NCBI RefSeq assembly: GCF_003205195.1
Contig: NZ_QJRY01000003.1
Location: 248,001-312,000, forward strand
Length of the DNA stretch: 64,000 nucleotides
Direction: 5' to 3'
DNA from: Peteryoungia wuzhouensis
Lineage (GTDB): Bacteria; Pseudomonadota; Alphaproteobacteria; Rhizobiales; Rhizobiaceae
In this document: one piece after another, positions 28,314-37,004 of the stretch
Layout of the letters: the number at the start of each line of letters is the position of its first letter
Position numbering within the stretch: position 1 is the first letter of the stretch
Position numbers and translations under genes: made by a program
The notes under the pieces: model-generated
What the model was told of the DNA's origin: nothing
What the model saw: the letters and a program-made list of their open reading frames with translations, nothing else
The model's database searches: none

Positions 28314-29330
28314 ATGAAGGCCGCATTGTGTGTCGAACCTGGCCGTCTAGAAATCGTCGATCGCGATTCGGCGCCGCACCCGAAAGCGGGTGAAGCGCGC
28401 ATCGCCATCAGCCATGTCGGCATTTGCGGGACCGACTACCACATCTTCGAAGGCAAGCATCCCTTCCTTGAATACCCGCGCGTGATGGGTCACGAGATCT
28501 CGGCCACGGTCTTGGAAGCGGGGGAAGGCGTTCACCTGACCGCCGGCACGAAGGTCATCGTCAATCCCTACATCGCCTGTGGCACCTGCATCGCCTGCCG
28601 AAAGGAGAAGCCCAACTGCTGCACCAACATTCGCGTGCTGGGCGTACACACCGATGGCGCTATGTGCGAGGAGATCACGGTTCCAGCCGGCAATCTTTAT
28701 CCGGCAGACGACCTATCGCCGGAAGCCGCCGCTACGGTGGAGTTCCTGGCCATTGGCGCACATGCCGTTCGCCGTTCCATGGCGCCTTCGGGTTCACGCA
28801 CGCTTGTCATCGGCGCCGGCCCCATTGGCCTCGGCACCGCGATCTTTGCCCGCATTGCCGGCCACGCGGTAACGCTGCTCGACACAAGCCGCGAGCGCCT
28901 GGCGATGGCAGCAGATCGCCTGAACTTTGCATCGGGGCTGCTGGCTGATGATACGCTTGAGGAAGCAGTCGCGGAACTGACAGGGGGGGATGGCTTTGAT
29001 GTGGTCTTCGATGCCACAGGCTATCGCGCATCCATGGAGCGCGCTTTCCGTTTCGTCGCCCATGGCGGCAGCCTCGTCCTTGTCAGTGTTGTGAAGGAAG
29101 ACATCACTTTCTCAGACCCTGAATTTCACAAGCGCGAGATGATGCTGATTGGGAGCCGCAACGCGACACGCGAAGACTTTGACCATGTCCGCAAATCGAT
29201 TGCGGATGGCCTCGTACCGATCGACCAACTGATCACCCACCGCACGACGCTTCCGGATCTTGCAACGGATCTGCCGCGCTGGGCGAGAGAGAAGTCAGGC
29301 CTTATCAAGGCCTTGATCCAGATCGGGTGA
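28314..29330 (+). CDS. Zinc alcohol dehydrogenase, L-galactonate 5-dehydrogenase (LgoD)-like
   Basis: A 338-residue medium-chain dehydrogenase. Catalytic zinc ligands C38 (GICGTD) and H60-E61 (GHE) and structural-zinc C89, C92, C95 and C103 are present, with Rossmann motif GAGPIGLG. It shares with E. coli LgoD the stretches NCC..I.V.GVH.DG and SDPEFHK.E....GSRNAT, from memory of that family. LgoD oxidises L-galactonate to D-tagaturonate, which would feed the reductase and dehydratase encoded upstream. L-fuconate is an alternative substrate. Confidence 0.85.
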   Translation: MKAALCVEPGRLEIVDRDSAPHPKAGEARIAISHVGICGTDYHIFEGKHPFLEYPRVMGHEISATVLEAGEGVHLTAGTKVIVNPYIACGTCIACRKEKPNCCTNIRVLGVHTDGAMCEEITVPAGNLYPADDLSPEAAATVEFLAIGAHAVRRSMAPSGSRTLVIGAGPIGLGTAIFARIAGHAVTLLDTSRERLAMAADRLNFASGLLADDTLEEAVAELTGGDGFDVVFDATGYRASMERAFRFVAHGGSLVLVSVVKEDITFSDPEFHKREMMLIGSRNATREDFDHVRKSIADGLVPIDQLITHRTTLPDLATDLPRWAREKSGLIKALIQIG

Positions 29331-29348
29331 GCTTCAATGACACCAAAG

Positions 29349-29375
29349 GGCCCGCAGATCTGCTGCGGGCCTTTT
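29349..29375 (+). terminator. Rho-independent terminator after the dehydrogenase gene
   Basis: GGCCCGCAG (29349-29357), loop ATCTG and CTGCGGGCC (29363-29371) form a 9-bp stem followed by TTTT. It lies between the dehydrogenase stop and the convergent esterase gene. Confidence 0.85.
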
Positions 29376-29392
29376 GCGTTCAAGTCTACATG

Positions 29393-30001
29393 TCACGCCT
29401 TCTGCAGGAAGCCCGCGACGGCATCGATTTCGGCTTGCGAGATTTCGTGACCGCCGGAATGAAGGAATGTCTGCACAGACGCGCCTTGCGCTCCCAGATA
29501 GCCAGCTAGTCGCTCGGTAAGAGGCAGTGGGCAGATCGGATCCCGCTGGCCGGCAGTCACGAGCACCGCAACATCCGAAAGCCCCGGCTGCGCCGGAGGA
29601 TCGAACGGGATGAGCGGGTGCATCAGCACGACTCGGTCGAAGAGTTCTGGTGCCTCGAACAAGACGGAAGCCAGAATGTTGGCGCCGTTGGAATAACCGA
29701 GGCCGTAAATCGGTCGACCCGGGTGCTTCTCCTTGTGGGCGCGGACGAAGGCCGCCATCTGGACGGTCCGCCGGGCGAGATCGGCCATATCATAGACGCC
29801 TTCCCCGGTACGTTTGAAGAAGCGGGCAGCCCCGTATTCCGAGACATCTCCGCGCGGCGAGACAATGCCTGCCTCCGGCAGGATCCGGTTCACCAGCCCC
29901 GGAAACTGGTTTTCGTCTCCACCTGTACCATGGAAGGTGAAAACGAGGGGTGCGGCTCCCTGCGGGGCCTGAGAATGGTGAATATAGCTGTCAATTGCCA
30001 T
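29393..30001 (-). CDS. Carboxylesterase/phospholipase-like alpha/beta hydrolase (MhqD-like)
   Basis: A 202-residue alpha/beta hydrolase of the small carboxylesterase family. Oxyanion-hole HGTGGDE lies near residue 24; the nucleophile S104 is in GYSNGAN; acid and base are in GQRDPICP and SGGHEIS. RBS GGAGGAAC precedes the ATG. It follows the ring-cleaving dioxygenase gene by 59 bp. The same pairing (dioxygenase plus esterase) occurs in quinone-detoxification mhq operons of Bacillus, so a role with quinones or aromatic electrophiles is plausible. Confidence 0.85.
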   Translation of the reverse strand: MAIDSYIHHSQAPQGAAPLVFTFHGTGGDENQFPGLVNRILPEAGIVSPRGDVSEYGAARFFKRTGEGVYDMADLARRTVQMAAFVRAHKEKHPGRPIYGLGYSNGANILASVLFEAPELFDRVVLMHPLIPFDPPAQPGLSDVAVLVTAGQRDPICPLPLTERLAGYLGAQGASVQTFLHSGGHEISQAEIDAVAGFLQKA

Positions 30002-30022
30002 GAGAGTTCCTCCGCGGCAGAG

Positions 30023-30047
30023 ACGATGCCTTGAATTCAGGCATCGT
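30023..30047 (-). other. Intercistronic stem-loop before the esterase gene
   Basis: ACGATGCCT (30023-30031) and AGGCATCGT (30039-30047) form a 9-bp stem with a 7-nt loop, located between the dioxygenase stop and the esterase RBS. No T-run follows, so an mRNA-processing or stability role is more likely than termination. Confidence 0.5.
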
Positions 30048-30060
30048 CCGCCGTGTGCGA

Positions 30061-30993
30061 TTAGTCGTGGATCGGGGGCAAATGGGCCTCGATCTGCGAG
30101 CGATGCGGCTGGTAGCGGGTCGGCAGCTTCAGCGCCTCGCCGAGATGGGCGGTGTCTTCGTCGCGGTTGAACCCCGGTTCGTTGGTGGCGATTTCGAACA
30201 ACACGCCGCCCGGCGTGCGGAAATAGATCGCCCAGAAGTAGTCACGGTCGATGACCGGTGTCACCTGGTAACCCGTATCGAGCAGGGCCTTTCGCACTTC
30301 GAGCTGCGCCGCGCGGTCTTCGACTGCAAACGCGACGTGGTGGACCGAACCGGCACCCTGCATGGCACGCGAAGCACCCGGCAGAACTTCGAGATCGATA
30401 TAGTCGGCACCGTTACCGCCAGGTACGGCATAACGGATGAATTCGCCTTGCCTGTCGATCGGCTGATAGCCCATGAATGTCAGGAGTTCTCCGGTGGCAC
30501 CTTCATCGCGAAGACGCATGGTCACGCCGCGGAAGCCATGAATGCCTTCCGATACCGCAACCGGGCCACCCGCGAAGGGAAGACGGTTGTCACCATCGAC
30601 TTCCGCGAGAGCAAAACCGTCACCATCGGGACCGGCAAAGCGCAGACGGTCTTCCCCGAAGAGCGAATAGGAGCCGAGCTGTTTCACACTTTCCTTCGAC
30701 AGGCGCTCCTGCCAGAAGCCGAGTGTGCCCTTCGGCACCGAGAACACGGTCTCAGAGACTTCACCCGCTCCGCGACCACCCTTGCCCATGTTGGCAAATG
30801 GAAAATAGGTCATGACCGATCCCGCATTACCGACTTCGTCGCCATAATACAGGTGATAGACATCGGGAGCGTCGAAGTTGACGGTCTTCTTGACGCGGCG
30901 CAGACCGAGCGTCTTGGTGAAGAAGTCATTGTTTTCCTGGGCATCTGCAGCCATCGAGGTAACGTGGTGCAGGCCTTTGATCTGGGTAAGCAT
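30061..30993 (-). CDS. Ring-cleaving dioxygenase, glyoxalase fold (MhqO/PcpA-like)
   Basis: A 310-residue protein with two vicinal-oxygen-chelate modules. The start MLTQIKGLHHVTSMAADAQENNDFF has the first metal His; HHVAFAVED and the late Glu in GGVLFEIATNEPGF fit the other ligands. The family cleaves hydroquinone-type rings using Fe(II). ATG 30993 has GAAAGGATC upstream and is preferred over a long upstream extension that overlaps the divergent LysR gene. It is the first gene of a two-gene operon with the esterase. Confidence 0.88.
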   Translation of the reverse strand: MLTQIKGLHHVTSMAADAQENNDFFTKTLGLRRVKKTVNFDAPDVYHLYYGDEVGNAGSVMTYFPFANMGKGGRGAGEVSETVFSVPKGTLGFWQERLSKESVKQLGSYSLFGEDRLRFAGPDGDGFALAEVDGDNRLPFAGGPVAVSEGIHGFRGVTMRLRDEGATGELLTFMGYQPIDRQGEFIRYAVPGGNGADYIDLEVLPGASRAMQGAGSVHHVAFAVEDRAAQLEVRKALLDTGYQVTPVIDRDYFWAIYFRTPGGVLFEIATNEPGFNRDEDTAHLGEALKLPTRYQPHRSQIEAHLPPIHD

Positions 30994-31078
30994 GGCTCTG
31001 ATCCTTTCCCGGCAATCACGCCGGCTTTGTTCTGTTGGATCGAATATGGGTAATGGCTTTTCGGTTGAGAATAGCTGT

Positions 31079-31093
31079 AATATTGCGGATATT
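31079..31093. promoter_or_regulatory. Candidate regulator site in the dioxygenase/LysR divergent promoter
   Basis: Inverted repeat AATAT-N5-ATATT lies 24-38 bp before the LysR start, in the 123-bp divergent region. Its shape fits a LysR-type T-N11-A box; assignment is by position only. Confidence 0.35.
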
Positions 31094-31116
31094 ATTTCAT
31101 TGGGAGCAACAATCCG

Positions 31117-32052
31117 ATGGGCGAACTCGAAGCCATCAGGACCTTTCTGACTGTCGCTGACCAAAGCAGCTTCAGCGCGGCGGCGCGCCTTCTCGGCATG
31201 ACTCCAGCCTCGGTCACACGCACCATCTCCACACTCGAGGATCAGCTCGGGATTCAGCTCCTGCTGAGGACCACGCGGAAGGTCTCCCTTACGTCCGCTG
31301 GCGCAGCCTATGCGGCCCGTGTCGCCCCTCTCGTTGAAGGCTTGGCCCGCGCAACGGAGGAGACCAAGGACCTTCAAAAGGTGACGGCAGGCTCCCTTCG
31401 TGTATCGGCGCCGATGTCGCTCGGCATGAAGGTTCTACCGGCGGTACTGTCGCAGTTCTCGATCATCCATCCGCGTACCAGCGTCGCGATCGAGCTCTCG
31501 GACCATTTCATCGATATCGTCCAGGAGAATTACGATCTGGCGATCCGCATTTCGGGTCCACCGACGGATAAATCGACAATCTGGCGGAAGATCCGCCCCG
31601 TGTCGCGTCTGCTTGTGGCTTCCCCGTCATTCCTCGATCGTCACGGCACCCCGAAAACGCCCGAGGATCTGACGACACTGGAGTGTTTGAGCTACCATGA
31701 CCAACTAAAAACTGAGACCTGGGAGCTAAGCCGACCCGGCCAGGTGAGAACGGTCGAAGCCAAAGGCCGTTTCTCGATCAACAACGGAGATTTCCTCTGC
31801 CGGCTCGCTGTTGCCGGCGAGGGAATAGCGCTTCTGCCGCGCTTCATCGTCGAGGAAGACCTGTACGCGGGCAAACTGGTCGAAGTGTTGCCGGGATGGA
31901 GCACACCGGAAATTTGGCTGACGCTCTACTACCCGCCCTATGAGCAGTTACCCCTTAGGGTCGCGACCTTTTCGGACTTCTTCGAAGCCTTCATCAAGGA
32001 AAGCTGGGACGGCGAACAACCGCGCTCAGCTCCATCACCGGTCACGGGATAA
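31117..32052 (+). CDS. LysR-family regulator next to dioxygenase operon
   Basis: A 311-residue LysR protein. The N-terminal HTH is at about 5-60 (FSAAARLLGMTPASVTRTISTLEDQLG), followed by a LysR substrate-binding domain (about 90-295). RBS GGGAGCA. It is divergent from the dioxygenase/esterase pair and probably controls it. Its last 18 bp overlap, tail to tail, the end of the GATase gene on the other strand. Confidence 0.92.
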   Translation: MGELEAIRTFLTVADQSSFSAAARLLGMTPASVTRTISTLEDQLGIQLLLRTTRKVSLTSAGAAYAARVAPLVEGLARATEETKDLQKVTAGSLRVSAPMSLGMKVLPAVLSQFSIIHPRTSVAIELSDHFIDIVQENYDLAIRISGPPTDKSTIWRKIRPVSRLLVASPSFLDRHGTPKTPEDLTTLECLSYHDQLKTETWELSRPGQVRTVEAKGRFSINNGDFLCRLAVAGEGIALLPRFIVEEDLYAGKLVEVLPGWSTPEIWLTLYYPPYEQLPLRVATFSDFFEAFIKESWDGEQPRSAPSPVTG

Positions 32053-32721
32053 AAATTCGCCAATCTCTCGAGCGATCCGATCGGTTGCGATCGGCACGTC
32101 AACCTTCTTGACCCGCTCGAAAAGCGGCTCAGGAATGGCAGACTTGCGGGCCTCCGCAAGGCCTTCGAAAAAGCGTGGCGAGAACTCCGGATGCGGCTGA
32201 TAGGAGAGGCCCCAATCGCCATAGCGGATAACAGCATTCTCGCAAAAATCGGTCTTACCGACCACTTCGGCGCCATCGGGCACACGAAGAACCTGATCCT
32301 GGTGCCAAGCCAGCAGGACCTGCTCTTCGTCGAGGTCGGACCGCTTGTAGGACACGGGACCGGCAGACCAGCCGCCCTTGAACTTTTCGACATGACCACC
32401 GAGCGCCTTGGCCATCACCTGGTGGCCGAAACAGATCCCCACCATGGGCACTTTCTCGGCATGCACCTGTCGAATGAAACCCTCAAGCTGGCGGATCCAG
32501 TCGTGATCTTCGTAAACGCCAAACTTGGAGCCCGTCAGCAGCCAACCATCGGCGTCCCGTGGTGACGCAGGAAATTCTCCGTCGACCACGAAGTAGCGCT
32601 TGAAGGCAAAATCGAAGCCGCCCAGCAGCCGAGCGAACATGTCGGCATAGTTGCCGTAGGTCTCTGCCAACTCGGCCGGAGAGTGGCCGGTTACGAGAAT
32701 GCCGATGGTCTTTTCTGTCAT
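32035..32721 (-). CDS. Class I glutamine amidotransferase-like protein
   Basis: A 228-residue stand-alone GATase1 domain. The nucleophile C97 lies in GICFGHQ; catalytic H177 and E179 are in QPHPEF. Such proteins resemble the glutaminase part of GMP synthase or gamma-glutamyl hydrolases (PuuD-like), but no synthetase partner is adjacent. Substrate unknown. It diverges from the GntR gene across 122 bp. Confidence 0.88.
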   Translation of the reverse strand: MTEKTIGILVTGHSPAELAETYGNYADMFARLLGGFDFAFKRYFVVDGEFPASPRDADGWLLTGSKFGVYEDHDWIRQLEGFIRQVHAEKVPMVGICFGHQVMAKALGGHVEKFKGGWSAGPVSYKRSDLDEEQVLLAWHQDQVLRVPDGAEVVGKTDFCENAVIRYGDWGLSYQPHPEFSPRFFEGLAEARKSAIPEPLFERVKKVDVPIATDRIAREIGEFLSRDR

Positions 32722-32801
32722 CTTTGATCCTTGGCCCTGGTCGGGGCATCTCCCACGCGCAGCGAAGCAGCGCTATGCCTGATAATTATAACAAATGCGA
32801 G

Positions 32802-32811
32802 TTTGATCAAA
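32802..32811. promoter_or_regulatory. Palindrome in GATase/GntR divergent promoter
   Basis: TTTGATCAAA, a perfect 10-bp palindrome, lies 32 bp before the GntR start. It could be an autoregulatory operator; evidence is symmetry and position only. Confidence 0.3.
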
Positions 32812-32843
32812 TTTCAAGGGAAGCAATGGGGACAAGGTAAAAT

Positions 32844-33590
32844 ATGCTTGTATCAACGCTTCGCCAGCCCTTTATAGAGATGGCATTCAAGCACGGATCT
32901 GAACACGAAATGGTAGCAGGCGATCGCAAGACGGAGGAATCGGTCAAGCAACGAGTTTACCGGACATTGCGCGCGCGCGTCATGTGCGGCGCTGTAGCAC
33001 CGGGCCTGGCCATCACGATGCAAGGTGTCGCGGCCGACCTCGGTGTGAGCACCATGCCTGTCCGTGAAGCGCTGCATCGCTTGGTGGCCGAAGGCGCACT
33101 TGAACATTTGGACAACCGCCGCGTCCGCGTACCCCGCATGACGCCGGCCAAATTCGAGGAAATCATCGCAGCACGCCTGGCGCTGGAGCCCCTCGCTGCT
33201 GAGCGAGCCTTGCCGCATATCGACGAAGATCGCCTTCTTCTTCTTCAAAAGATTGATTCTGATATCGGCGACGCCTATGCCGCAGATGACCTGCTGCGTT
33301 CCACCGAATTGAATTTCGCTTTTCACCGGACAATGTACGAACCCAAAGCCGGCACGGTCCTCATAGACCTGATGGAATCCGTCTGGCTGCGCCTCGGACC
33401 CTTCATGCGCCTCGCAACCGCGAACCTGGAAGAAAGCTACAGGATCGACCGGCACGCCGAGGCGATGGAAGCGATCAGATTCAGGGATGCCGGCGCCCTG
33501 AAAGCTGCAATCATCGCCGATATCCAGGATGGGATCGGCCACCTCGGACGCCACTTTCTCAATGACGGCGCGATCTCGCCGAAAGTTTAG
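32844..33590 (+). CDS. GntR-family regulator, FCD type
   Basis: A regulator of up to 248 residues with a single winged HTH (about 40-95; GVAADLGVSTMPVREALHRLVAEGAL) and an FCD domain with LNFAFHRTMY and later histidines as likely metal ligands. ATG 32844, with AAGG 8 bp upstream, is used; ATGs at 32880 and 32910 are alternatives that keep the HTH. It may control the divergent GATase gene. Ligand unknown. Confidence 0.87.
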   Translation: MLVSTLRQPFIEMAFKHGSEHEMVAGDRKTEESVKQRVYRTLRARVMCGAVAPGLAITMQGVAADLGVSTMPVREALHRLVAEGALEHLDNRRVRVPRMTPAKFEEIIAARLALEPLAAERALPHIDEDRLLLLQKIDSDIGDAYAADDLLRSTELNFAFHRTMYEPKAGTVLIDLMESVWLRLGPFMRLATANLEESYRIDRHAEAMEAIRFRDAGALKAAIIADIQDGIGHLGRHFLNDGAISPKV

Positions 33591-33632
33591 ATGGCTGGGT
33601 ATGGACTGGACGGGCACGTAATTCACCCGCCT

Positions 33633-34097
33633 TCATGAATCCGGACAGGGCCGCTTGGACTTCGTCTTGCCGTGATACGGCTCCACCAGTCCGCCTTCGA
33701 GAAGAAGATCTGCGGGACGTCTGCCGTCGTCGAGATTGAGATCAGCGACCACACGTCCGAAATATTTGTCACCGGAGATTGCCGTCAGCGTCACCCGTGG
33801 TTGTCCCACCATTAAAGTCATCAGTTGCTCTTGCGCCTGCCGCGCAGCATTTCGAAATGCTGCACATTTGGACTTAAGCTCAGGTGCATCGATACCGCGC
33901 AGGCGTACATAGGTGCTGATGTGATGATCCGGCCAGGGCATCGCGTCGACTAGGACGGTATCACCATCGATTACCCTGATCACTTGGGCCTCCACAGGGC
34001 CATCAATGAAACGAGTTGCGGCTTCAGAACTGGTTCCGAAGCCGAGGATCAGGAAATAAATCGCAGAAACCGAGAATTTGCCCATAAAAAGGAACAT
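33633..34097 (-). CDS. Exported thermonuclease-family (SNase-like) protein
   Basis: A 154-residue staphylococcal-nuclease-fold protein. An N-terminal hydrophobic stretch (FSVSAIYFLILGFGTSSEA) looks like a signal peptide. SNase motifs are VIRVIDGDTVLVD, YVRLRGIDAPELKSKC and GRVVADLNL. The start is uncertain: ATG 34097 is used, ATG 34085 also keeps the signal peptide. Likely a periplasmic nuclease or a non-catalytic relative. Confidence 0.8.
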   Translation of the reverse strand: MFLFMGKFSVSAIYFLILGFGTSSEAATRFIDGPVEAQVIRVIDGDTVLVDAMPWPDHHISTYVRLRGIDAPELKSKCAAFRNAARQAQEQLMTLMVGQPRVTLTAISGDKYFGRVVADLNLDDGRRPADLLLEGGLVEPYHGKTKSKRPCPDS

Positions 34098-34137
34098 ATT
34101 CCCGAATATTACCAAGTTCAATAGGTATTTTTTCTTA

Positions 34138-34344
34138 TCAGAAGTCGATCGCGCGACCCTTGATCTCCCAGTCGCCGAAACGAGCAGGATCCGCGCCGCC
34201 GCGGCCACCGATCTCCGGAGCGGGCTGCGCCTGCTCTGTGTTCTTGCGGCGCTTCTCCGCTTCCGCCAGCGCCCGCAGAGCCGCCGGGCTCAATGCGCGT
34301 GTCGCCTCTTCAACGGGCGGTGTACTGTCTTGCTCGTCTTGCAT
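34138..34344 (-). CDS. DUF1674 small protein (SDHAF4-like)
   Basis: A 68-residue protein ending GGRGGADPARFGDWEIKGRAIDF, the DUF1674 signature. Family relatives include the mitochondrial succinate-dehydrogenase assembly factor SDHAF4, so a role in flavinylated SdhA assembly is possible by homology. The start ATG 34344 has GAGG upstream; a longer in-frame start to 34428 is less likely. Divergent from htpX. Confidence 0.85.
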   Translation of the reverse strand: MQDEQDSTPPVEEATRALSPAALRALAEAEKRRKNTEQAQPAPEIGGRGGADPARFGDWEIKGRAIDF

Positions 34345-34466
34345 GGTAAACAACCTCGGATGCGCTATTTCCGCTCCTGCATTGAAATTGGAGCATCCGC
34401 TTTTTAAATCAAAAGGCGAAAACGGCAATGTTCGCGTTGCCGCATCATCCGCCGGAGGACTTTCAC

Positions 34467-35426
34467 ATGAACACCATGCGCACTGCGATGCTGCTCGCTT
34501 TCATGACAGCCCTCTTCATGGGGGTTGGCTTCCTGATCGGCGGCCGTGGCGGCATGATGATCGCCTTTCTGGTCGCAGCGGGCATGAATTTCTTTTCGTA
34601 TTGGAATTCCGACAGCATGGTCCTGCGTGCTTACCGCGCCCAGCAGGTTGATGAACGCACGGCACCGGAATTCTATGTCTTGGTGCGAGACCTTGTCGCC
34701 AAGGCGGGTCTGCCGATGCCGAAGGTCTATGTGTTTGACAGCCCTCAGCCCAACGCCTTCGCGACCGGCCGCAACCCGGAAAACGCTGCGGTGGCGGCAT
34801 CGACAGGGCTTCTGCAGCGCCTGACACCTGAAGAAGTCGCAGGCGTTATGGCCCACGAACTTGCCCATATCGAGAACCGCGATACGCTCACGATGACGAT
34901 CACGGCGACATTGGCAGGCGCCATCTCCATGCTGTCGAATTTTGCGTTCCTGTTTTCGGGCGGCCGTGACAACCGCAATCCGCTTGGGTTCATTGGAGTG
35001 CTCATCGCCATGATTGTGGCTCCGCTGGCCGCCATGCTGGTCCAGATGGCGATCAGCCGTACCCGCGAATATGCGGCGGACCGCAGAGGCGCCGAAATCT
35101 GCGGCAATCCCCGATGGCTTGCATCCGCCTTGCAGAAGATCGCCGGCGACGCATCCCATATCGAAAACATCGATGCCGAGCGCAATCCCGCGACCGCTCA
35201 CATGTTCATCATCAACCCCTTGAGCGGCCAGCGGATGGACAACCTCTTTTCAACCCATCCAGACACCCGCAACCGCATCGAGGCCTTGCTCGCAATGACC
35301 GATATCGACGCAAGGGGATCGACGTCGCCCGAACCCGCTGTTAAGGCAACGCGCAAAGCGCGTTCCGTTCCCACTACAGGCTGGGGTCGAGGGCCGACCG
35401 ATTCATCCAGGGGACCGTGGTCTTGA
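34467..35426 (+). CDS. htpX: Membrane zinc metalloprotease HtpX (M48)
   Basis: A 319-residue inner-membrane protease for quality control of membrane proteins. Two N-terminal hydrophobic segments, the zinc motif H130-E131-L-A-H134 and a second hydrophobic pair around 145-200 precede the third ligand region ([11 protein letters not shown]). GGAGGA at 34454-34459 sets the start at ATG 34467 rather than the earlier ATG 34428. Its end overlaps rsmB by 10 bp. Confidence 0.95.
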   Translation: MNTMRTAMLLAFMTALFMGVGFLIGGRGGMMIAFLVAAGMNFFSYWNSDSMVLRAYRAQQVDERTAPEFYVLVRDLVAKAGLPMPKVYVFDSPQPNAFATGRNPENAAVAASTGLLQRLTPEEVAGVMAHELAHIENRDTLTMTITATLAGAISMLSNFAFLFSGGRDNRNPLGFIGVLIAMIVAPLAAMLVQMAISRTREYAADRRGAEICGNPRWLASALQKIAGDASHIENIDAERNPATAHMFIINPLSGQRMDNLFSTHPDTRNRIEALLAMTDIDARGSTSPEPAVKATRKARSVPTTGWGRGPTDSSRGPWS

Positions 35427-36808
35427 ACGACAAAAGCACAGGCAAGCCGAATTCGAAGCGTCACGGACCGAGGAGCGGCAGTGAACGCCAGCGTCCGGAA
35501 CTTGAGGCGAAGCCTGGTCTCGACGCTCGCATGGCGGCCAGCCGCATTCTTGCCGCGGTCATCGACCGCAAGACGTCTCTGGACGGGATGCTGGATGCAG
35601 AACATGGCAATCCTGCCTTCACCGCCCTCAATGATGCGGACAGGAGTCTCGTGCGAGCCATCCTGCAGACGGCGCTGCGGCATTTGCCTCGCATCGAACT
35701 GATCCTGAAGGAACTCCTCGATAGCCCTCTCCCGGAAGGCGCCCGCGCCCTGCATCATCTTCTGATCGTTGCCGCCGCTCAGATGCTCTATCTCGACATT
35801 CCCGACCACTCGGCCGTCGACCTTGCTGTTGAGCAGGCAAACCGGGATCCGCGCAACCGCCGCTTCGCCAAACTTGTAAACGCCATTTTGCGCCGCATCG
35901 GCCGCGAGAAGCAGGCGCTTCTTGAGTATGTCTCCGACGTTCCCTGCATGCCAGACTGGTTTCTCGACCGGCTGATCGACATCTACGGCGAGGACCATGC
36001 GCTCGCCATCGCCGCAGCCCAGCTGGAACCGGTAACGATCGACCTGACCGTCAAATCTGATCCTGAAACCTGGGCGAAAACGTTGGGAGGCCGCGTCCTC
36101 CCCACCGGCACCGTCCGGCTCGATCCCTTCAAGGGCACGATCACGGCCCTGGAAGGCTTCGAGGCTGGAGAATGGTGGGTGCAGGACACCGCCGCCTCTA
36201 TCCCGGCGCAACTATTCGGCAGCCTGGACGGCAAACGTGTCGCCGATCTCTGCGCTGCACCGGGTGGCAAGACGGCGCAGCTCGTGCTCGCGGGCGCGAC
36301 GGTGACAGCGATTGAACAGTCGCAATCCCGGTTACGCCGGCTCGCTGCGAACCTGGAGCGACTGAAATTTCAAGCGGAGACCCGCTGCATCAACCTTCTG
36401 GAAATTGAAGACGAAGAAGGTTTCGACGCAATTCTTCTCGACGCCCCCTGCTCCTCGACCGGCACCACCCGCCGCCACCCGGACGTCCTCTGGACCAAGG
36501 ACAGTGCCGATATCGCCAAGCTCGCGACCTTGCAGGAGCGGTTGCTGCGCCATGCGATTACCTTGCTGAAAAAGGGTGGCCGGATTGTTTTCTCGAACTG
36601 CTCGATCGACCCGATTGAGGGCGAGATGCTGATCGACAAGGTGCTCGCAGATCATCCAGACCTGCGGATCGTGCCGGTAGAACCCGCCAATTGGCGGGGG
36701 CTCGAAGAGGCGATTACGCCACGAGGCGAATTCCGCACCACCCCGGCAATGCTGGCGGACAAAGGAGGCCTGGACGGCTTCTACGCCTGCGTGATTGCTA
36801 AAACTTAA
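35417..36808 (+). CDS. rsmB: 16S rRNA m5C methyltransferase RsmB
   Basis: A 463-residue enzyme with an N-terminal NusB-like RNA-binding domain (about 40-170) and a C-terminal SAM-dependent domain. Motifs are [30 protein letters not shown] and catalytic [15 protein letters not shown] 35417 lies just inside the htpX end with GGGGA upstream; TTG 35423 is an alternative. Gene order htpX-rsmB-heparinase-like-purH looks like a housekeeping block. Confidence 0.95.
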   Translation: MVLNDKSTGKPNSKRHGPRSGSERQRPELEAKPGLDARMAASRILAAVIDRKTSLDGMLDAEHGNPAFTALNDADRSLVRAILQTALRHLPRIELILKELLDSPLPEGARALHHLLIVAAAQMLYLDIPDHSAVDLAVEQANRDPRNRRFAKLVNAILRRIGREKQALLEYVSDVPCMPDWFLDRLIDIYGEDHALAIAAAQLEPVTIDLTVKSDPETWAKTLGGRVLPTGTVRLDPFKGTITALEGFEAGEWWVQDTAASIPAQLFGSLDGKRVADLCAAPGGKTAQLVLAGATVTAIEQSQSRLRRLAANLERLKFQAETRCINLLEIEDEEGFDAILLDAPCSSTGTTRRHPDVLWTKDSADIAKLATLQERLLRHAITLLKKGGRIVFSNCSIDPIEGEMLIDKVLADHPDLRIVPVEPANWRGLEEAITPRGEFRTTPAMLADKGGLDGFYACVIAKT

Positions 36809-36850
36809 CGAATCTTTGAATAAACTTGTTGGAATATACCGGCGGGCATT

Positions 36851-36893
36851 TCCGGCACTGCCGGAGCATGCTTCGTGGCTAAGTCAGCCACGA
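36851..36893 (+). other. Two small hairpins in the rsmB/heparinase-like gap
   Basis: TCCGGC-ACT-GCCGGA (36851-36865) and TCGTGGCT-AAGTC-AGCCACGA (36873-36893) lie in the 196-bp gap. Neither has a T-run. They may affect transcript processing; nothing else is evident in the gap. Confidence 0.4.
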
Positions 36894-37004
36894 TGGCGCC
36901 AGCGGCGATGCGTCTAGCCGTAGCGCCCACATCAAGTCCTGGCGTCCGCACCAGTCTGGTGAACGGAGTGCCCGATCAGGAAGATTGCGGTAACAGGAAC
37001 ACGA

